From Hofstenia miamia (lineage: Eukaryota; Xenacoelomorpha; Acoela), in the NCBI GenBank assembly GCA_004352715.1, contig SCFE01000079.1, positions 1,641,985 to 1,705,984 on the forward strand: a DNA stretch of 64,000 nucleotides, written 5' to 3'. A program made the position numbers and the translations under genes. Below are positions 60,001 to 64,000 of the stretch, piece by piece (position 1 is the stretch's first letter; the number at the start of each line of letters is the position of its first letter). The notes under the pieces were generated by a model, which made no database searches, was not told where the DNA came from, and was given only the letters and a program-made list of their open reading frames with translations.

Positions 60001-62617
60001 TACCGCAACATGGTGCGGTATCAAATACAGCAGCGTGCTGTATACCGCGCTGTATACCGCACTGCAGTGTCCATCCCTGCCTAACTGTCATTCTCAATAT
60101 GTGTTACTGTAGTATACGAATAAGATAACATATGAAATATATTACTATAAAACAATAATTTTATTACAGAATTGCATTTAACAGACGTCACAAATTCATT
60201 TATCTTGAAACTAATCCAAGTGTGCTCAAATTTAATACATTATTAAGACAATGATAGAAATGCATTCAATAATATATTTTCAATTCATTAATATAACTCT
60301 TACATATTTTAAATATTGTGACACTATAAACTATTGCCTACTATGTTCCCGAAGTTATGAATTTGTATTTGATATTTGGTTAATAAAACATTTTAAAATA
60401 AAGTCGATGAGTTCTGTATAAAGTTTTATTTTAATATCCATTTAAAGTGTCAAATGCATCCTATTTTCCAGTTTCGCGAAAAAGAAAAAATACTTCAATA
60501 AACTACAAAATTTTATCGATTTCAATAAGAGGGAACAACAGCTACGTTGATAACAAAGAAACTACAGGCACAAGCTGTTTGAAGCAAATGAAATTATCGC
60601 ACGATGGATTTTCAGTTGAATATTTCTACATTGCGCATTTTTATAAAAATCTCTTGTTTGTAAGGCAACCATATGTTGCCTCTAAAGCTGGCTTGAGTTA
60701 AGATATTCATGCAATAATCTTAAATACATATTAGAATGTAGCAAAATAATTTTATTAGTTATTGCAAAATTTTTTATATTTTTTAAAATTCTGTTTATTT
60801 ACGAAATATTTTCATTAACCAAATCAATGTAGGAAAGAGGGGGCTTCCTCAGCACTCCTTTGAGAACTAATGCTACATCTCTAATGTCAAAAAGGCTTAG
60901 CCTTAATTTTTTATTTTTGTGAAAATATTGTTTGCAGATATCTAAAAATAACAACCAGGCTTATGTTATATTTCTATTCATACATACAGTGTAGTGGTCC
61001 AAAAAGTTAGTATTTTTTGATATCTTAATCGATAAATAAACTTCAGGACGGCAGGTCAGGATGATATCGAGTCATTCTTTCTCAATATGTTGTTTATCAT
61101 TACTCACTTGTGAAATATTAGCGTTTTTGTGGTTTTGGAACACATTTTCAAAAGATTTTAGAATTAGATTCATTTTGGTGACTTCAGATGTACAGTCATA
61201 TTCCTAGGTCACTAACATTTCATAATCAAATTTCTTTGTTTCAATTTCTTGATCAAAATCGTCAACAGCAAATACGACCAAGAAATAGGAAGGCATAAAG
61301 CATATAAAATACTTTTACATTATTTTGCTTAGGCCACGGTAGACTAGTGATTTGCTTAAAAGTGATCTATCACATTTTAAGTGAATCGCATGTCCAACCA
61401 CCCGAGATAATTATCGATGTGACGATCACGAAGAAATCGTGCGTGTTCGATTTCCTTGTGATCTTCACATTACTAATTATCTAGGGTGGTTAGACGTGCA
61501 ACGCTTTCAAAAGTGACAGATCACTTTTAACCAATCACCTAGTCTAACCGTGGCCTTAAAGATTTGTTTGACAAAATATGTTTGGTAAAATTTAATTTAT
61601 TGGGCAATAGAAAGTATTTGGAAATGTATGTAGGACCTGGGTGGCTGAAGAATTTCCCCCATGGCTCGTCTGTCGGTGAAAAGGTTTCCTACACTAGTCT
61701 ACCCTCCGAATAAGATGTTGATAGTGTAAGAAATACAGATAACGTTAAGCTTGCATAAAATATTCATGATTTTCTATATTTTCTGCCCTTTCACTGAATT
61801 TGATAAATTTATGCATATTATTGTTTCTAAATGATTCTACCTTTTAGTTCGCTTTTTTGGCTCGAAATTTTGAGATTCTATTGTAGTCAATTAAACAATC
61901 AAATACGTAACGGTTCAAGTACATCTCAACTTTTTTGATACTGCTAAAAGTTGGATTCTGGGAAACCATTGCACTACATGAAATTATGCTCCTTAAAGCT
62001 AAATAAATTTATTACTTTTCAATTCAGCCAACTGACAGAAAAAGAAGACTTGATAATCAAAGTTCTAAAATAATTAATTCTAAATTTAGTATTTCAAGCA
62101 ATACAACAAGACAACAGGTGCAACTAAGCGGAAGCACCGTTAATTGGTACCCACAACTAATATCATAATTGTTAAAAATTAATTCAAATGAAAGAAAATT
62201 TTGAGGATTTATGGATAATTCAGCCATACTAGTATACAATAAATTAAGAGAAAACACATTAAAATTTGAAATATGAACATTTATAGAAACACTTACTTTA
62301 AATTTCGATGCTTCTTTAGTGGATTCTACATCTACAAAAAAGGGAAATTCTTGTCTATACCGTCTTTTGCAGTAAGGATGCGTTACCACTGTAAGAATAT
62401 CATTGCTTAATAAACACCCAGTGATATCCGAAATGGGTATGCGAAAAGAATATTTATTTTCGTAGTTGCACACTACACCTTCCTTGTCAAGAACCAAATT
62501 GCTCTTGCATGATTCTCCTGAAGGAAGATCGTCAGTGACAGGTATATTTTCAGCGCACTGTTTTCTTAACGATTGAAGAGTTTTCTTTCCAATTACAACT
62601 TCGATTCGACATAACAT
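54452..62617 (-). CDS. SPHK: Sphingosine kinase, 5 coding exons
   Basis: The spliced product is a predicted 441-residue lipid kinase that phosphorylates sphingosine to sphingosine-1-phosphate. Exons in transcript order: 62297-62617, 59232-59409, 58263-58662, 56783-56995, 54452-54665. All junctions are GT-AG and in phase. The DAG-kinase-like catalytic domain starts with PVLVFVNPFSG (127-137). The catalytic SGDG is at 190-193, followed by the VVNG segment of sphingosine kinases. PTGSGNGLAAS at 219-229 is the second nucleotide-side glycine motif. In NVDIDSE (285-291), D287 aligns with human SPHK1 Asp178, which contacts sphingosine; the preceding Asp of SPHK1 is Asn here. The C-terminal DGEL is at 419-422. 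The N-terminal region of about 107 residues is the most divergent. The gene is upstream of and on the same strand as NCKX, about 6.5 kb away. Confidence 0.94.
54725..54748. repeat. (AT)n microsatellite upstream of the SPHK exon 5 acceptor
   Basis: AT tract about 60 bp before the acceptor, in the branch-point neighbourhood. Confidence 0.9.
54749..56782 (-). other. SPHK intron 4
   Basis: Non-coding, AT-rich, with an (AT)n tract at 56751-56769 next to the exon 4 donor. No element was recognised. Confidence 0.5.
56751..56769. repeat. (AT)n microsatellite at the SPHK exon 4 donor
   Basis: AT tract beginning a dozen or so bases past the GTATAT donor of exon 4. Confidence 0.9.
56783..56995 (-). 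CDS. SPHK: SPHK coding exon 4 (C-terminal domain)
   Basis: Encodes residues 300-370. QHRTYFAEISYLSES matches the LRTYRGRLAYLP segment of sphingosine kinases, followed by a hydrophobic strand and CPMF in place of the AAPMG of vertebrate enzymes. The acceptor is TTGCTTAG at 56996. The donor is GTATAT at 56782, and an (AT)n tract begins a dozen or so bases past it. Confidence 0.92.
57054..57081. repeat. (AT)n microsatellite upstream of the SPHK exon 4 acceptor
   Basis: AT tract about 60 bp before the exon 4 acceptor. Confidence 0.9.
57082..58262 (-). other. SPHK intron 3
   Basis: Non-coding. A slightly GC-richer patch at about 58000-58105 (CCCAACCCGGTTCGG, then TTTGGCTCATATTTAGGTC) may be a decayed MITE, but no ends were found. 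Confidence 0.45.
58263..58662 (-). CDS. SPHK: SPHK coding exon 3 (catalytic core)
   Basis: Encodes residues 167-299 and carries the catalytic SGDG at 190-193, VVNGL, the glycine motif GIIPTGSGNGLAAS, and the lipid-site segment WGLMANVDIDSE. The acceptor CTTTAG at 58663 was preferred over a second AG about 24 bp upstream, because it restores the E.GHA spacing of the family. The donor, GTTTGT at 58262, is weak but gives the correct phase into exon 4. Confidence 0.95.
58663..59231 (-). other. SPHK intron 2
   Basis: Non-coding, with an (AT)n tract at 58777-58794. Confidence 0.6.
59232..59409 (-). CDS. SPHK: SPHK coding exon 2 (start of catalytic domain)
   Basis: Encodes residues 108-166 plus one base. 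KPVLVFVNPFSGSKKSLRIF is the canonical opening of the DAG-kinase catalytic fold, followed by the helix ending in LDHQVIVTA. The acceptor is TATTTTTAG at 59410 and the donor is GTATCC at 59231. A missed small exon between exons 1 and 2 is possible, since both ends are phase 0 and the protein is divergent there. Confidence 0.93.
59910..60087. mobile_element. Tiny hAT-type MITE built of GGTATACCGC words, with target duplication
   Basis: The element is 59918-60079 (162 bp), flanked by perfect 8-bp direct repeats CCTAACTG (59910-59917 and 60080-60087), the hAT signature. The termini are CAGGGATGG and CCATCCCTG. The interior is almost entirely made of GCGGTATA, GGTATACCGC, GTATACAGC and related words in both orientations, so it folds extensively. 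It lies in SPHK intron 1. No protein is encoded; open frames on both strands are by-products of the palindromic words. Confidence 0.92.
60088..61328 (-). other. SPHK intron 1, non-coding
   Basis: AT-rich. A plus-strand open frame at 60447-60701 has no recognisable motif. No element was found. Confidence 0.45.
61329..61558. mobile_element. PIF/Harbinger-type MITE with TTA target duplication
   Basis: The element is 61332-61555 (224 bp), flanked on both sides by TTA (61329-61331 and 61556-61558), the trinucleotide target of PIF/Harbinger elements. The terminal inverted repeats start GGCCACGGT and continue for about 45 bp: left GACTAGTGATTTGCTTAAAA, right (inverted) GACTAGGTGATTGGTTAAAA, then GTGATC. 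No coding capacity. Located in SPHK intron 1. Confidence 0.9.
62297..62617 (-). CDS. SPHK: SPHK coding exon 1 (N-terminal domain)
   Basis: Encodes residues 1-107. ISDITGCLLSND with ILTVVTHPYCKRR resembles the sphingosine kinase N-terminal SDV.GC and VVTYP..RR segment. The start was chosen at ATG 62615-62617 because an in-frame TGA lies about 18 nt upstream. The donor is GTAAGTG at 62296, on a codon boundary. An acceptor-like AG near 62655 suggests that the 5' UTR may also be spliced. Confidence 0.85.
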
Positions 62618-64000
62618 GAATGTGCGCTTTATTCAATATAACTGGCACATCTGCTAAATATTGGCCAGAGTTTATATTGAAATACTTGAGTGCTCTTGCA
62701 GCTCTCGCAATTAAATAATTTGGTTTAGAACGCCATCAATCACACAATTTAACATCAATTTTTAATAGCATCAGTACACATATTTATTCAGTAGTTTTGG
62801 AAATAATATTTAAATTGATTTTTACTTGGCAAAATCATTTTGAAATATACACAATAAGGCCTAATCCAGGAATGTAAATGCGTTGGATTATATTCCTTGC
62901 TGAATTTTTTGGCTGGGTTAGGTTGGCCCAAACAATAAAAACATATAAAAATGTATACAAATGGATTGGGTCAATGTTTCAAAGTAACGTGGATCACGAT
63001 TGCACTATCACAAGACAATAAATTTTACCAATATATTTTCATATACGTGCTTATATAATGGCAATTAATCCAAACTTGTAGAAGAAGTGTGCTTGTAATT
63101 GGGCAATATTTAGGGTACATTTGGACACAACTTAGGTTGGAATGGGTCAAACTTATTATTTGAATTTTGGGCTGGGCTGTTTCAACACTTTATGAAAATA
63201 ATAAAGACCTAGATTAGAATAGAGGCGTTCGATCCACGTACAAAAATATCGTTCTGATTTACAGACAATACCTCTATTTGTTCAAAGCCATGGATGATAG
63301 TTTAGGCTTAATCTATGTGCAAAATAGTTATGGATAGAGTTGGAACGCGTAGGATTAAAGAAAGCTGCAAATTTTTGCTAAACATGTAAACCAATAAATT
63401 TAAAATTTCAGTTCCAAATTTAAGCATGACTTTACGCACGACAAGCCTCAATGGGTTTAGGATATTTTACACTCTCAAAGCTCTATGTTGCTTGTATGGG
63501 ATAAAAACTTTGTAAATACATGAAAATTAGGTATGGAAAGAACTTACTCTTTTTTCAAAAATTTTAAATTTTCCGAAGAAAAAATTTTGTTGACATCTTC
63601 AGACTTAGCGATGCGCTTTAATATAATTTTTTAACATTGCATTAAGGCCTGTTTCCCAATAAACCTGATTATACCTCATGATTTTTTAATTTGCTGAGGC
63701 TTGGAGAAAATTCTTTGTAATTGCTGAACAACGGCTTGTACGTTAAAATGGGTGATAGGCAGTTTCAGGTTTATATTCGATTTATAGCAATAAGCGAAAT
63801 TGAAAAAAATTCTTACAAATAAGCAGCTTTTAAAACAATATTTTCTTGGATTTAAATCCATCTCGAAGTACTAAAATTTTACCGAAGACATATATAGTAA
63901 CAAACATTCCATTATGTTAAGTTTATCAACATTAATTATTCGTTTTGTGAATTTTCAAAGTACGAACTTACAGATACAAAACTATTTAAACAATTGTCTA
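62618..64000. other. Upstream of SPHK
   Basis: Mostly AT-rich and non-coding. Patches at 62915-62935 and 63130-63185 share GGGTTAGGTTGG- and GGGTCAA-like words. A donor-like ATGAG|GTATAATC on the minus strand near 63680 could end an upstream exon, but nothing confirms it. No promoter element was recognised. Confidence 0.4.

Noticed and set aside
59846-60097. Overlapping open frames on both strands with many Tyr/Arg repeats
   Set aside because: They are translations of the palindromic GGTATACCGC words of a hAT MITE, not a gene.
60447-60701. 84-codon plus-strand open frame in SPHK intron 1
   Set aside because: No recognisable motif, no splice or family context, and composition expected of AT-rich noise.
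63676-63861. Minus-strand frame near the window end, considered as an upstream SPHK exon
   Set aside because: A donor-like GTATAATC is present, but there is no start, no family match and no acceptor that would make a coherent exon; left as a remark only.

Overview
This is a eukaryotic (metazoan) genomic window. It is strongly AT-rich, its genes are split by GT-AG introns, and it carries many (AT)n microsatellites, several N gaps and a dense load of transposable elements. The transposon set (Penelope-like, Ty3-like, Tc1/mariner, hAT and PIF/Harbinger MITEs, plus a multicopy transposase-like family) fits an invertebrate. An arthropod, perhaps a parasitic copepod, is only a guess. There is no CRISPR array, operon or other prokaryotic feature.

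Two host genes can be assembled exon by exon, both on the minus strand. (1) A K+-dependent Na+/Ca2+ exchanger (SLC24/NCKX family) runs from its start codon at 47924 down to its stop at 2915. It has ten coding exons, every junction is in phase, and the predicted protein is 459 residues with both alpha repeats intact. Its first coding exon encodes only a signal peptide and lies 26 kb from exon 2. (2) A sphingosine kinase runs from 62617 down to 54452. It has five coding exons, again all in phase, giving 441 residues with the catalytic SGDG motif. NCKX moves Ca2+ across membranes and SPHK makes sphingosine-1-phosphate; nothing in the sequence links their regulation beyond shared orientation.

Region by region: 0.7-2.0 kb holds a broken Penelope-like RT with a GIY-YIG-like tail; 2.9-12.9 kb holds NCKX exons 10 to 6, with a 3.6 kb TIR transposon inside intron 8 (5.0-8.6 kb); 13.2-13.6 kb is a hAT-type MITE; 13.8-16.1 kb is a near-perfect 1162-bp tandem duplication that contains NCKX exon 5; 18.2-19.6 kb is a long RT-RNase H ORF that has lost its YxDD aspartates; 19.9-21.6 kb holds exons 4 to 2; 21.6-47.9 kb is intron 1, with a Ty3 gag/protease remnant, a Tc1/mariner tail, a possible solo LTR, a hAT MITE and two large foldback elements; 48.4-49.9 kb is a second TIR element carrying a decayed relative of the 5-8.6 kb transposase-like gene; 51.3-51.6 kb is a retroelement ORF tail; 54.4-62.6 kb is SPHK, with a tiny hAT MITE and a PIF/Harbinger MITE in intron 1.

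The most notable observations are: the duplicated NCKX exon, which would frameshift if both copies were spliced together and whose duplication ends exactly at a 12-bp palindrome; three hAT-type MITEs built mainly from repeats of their own short, mostly palindromic words; the two related transposase-like elements; and the long RT-RNase H ORF that keeps its RNase H residues but lacks the RT catalytic pair. All homology calls come from reading motifs by eye; no database search was run.
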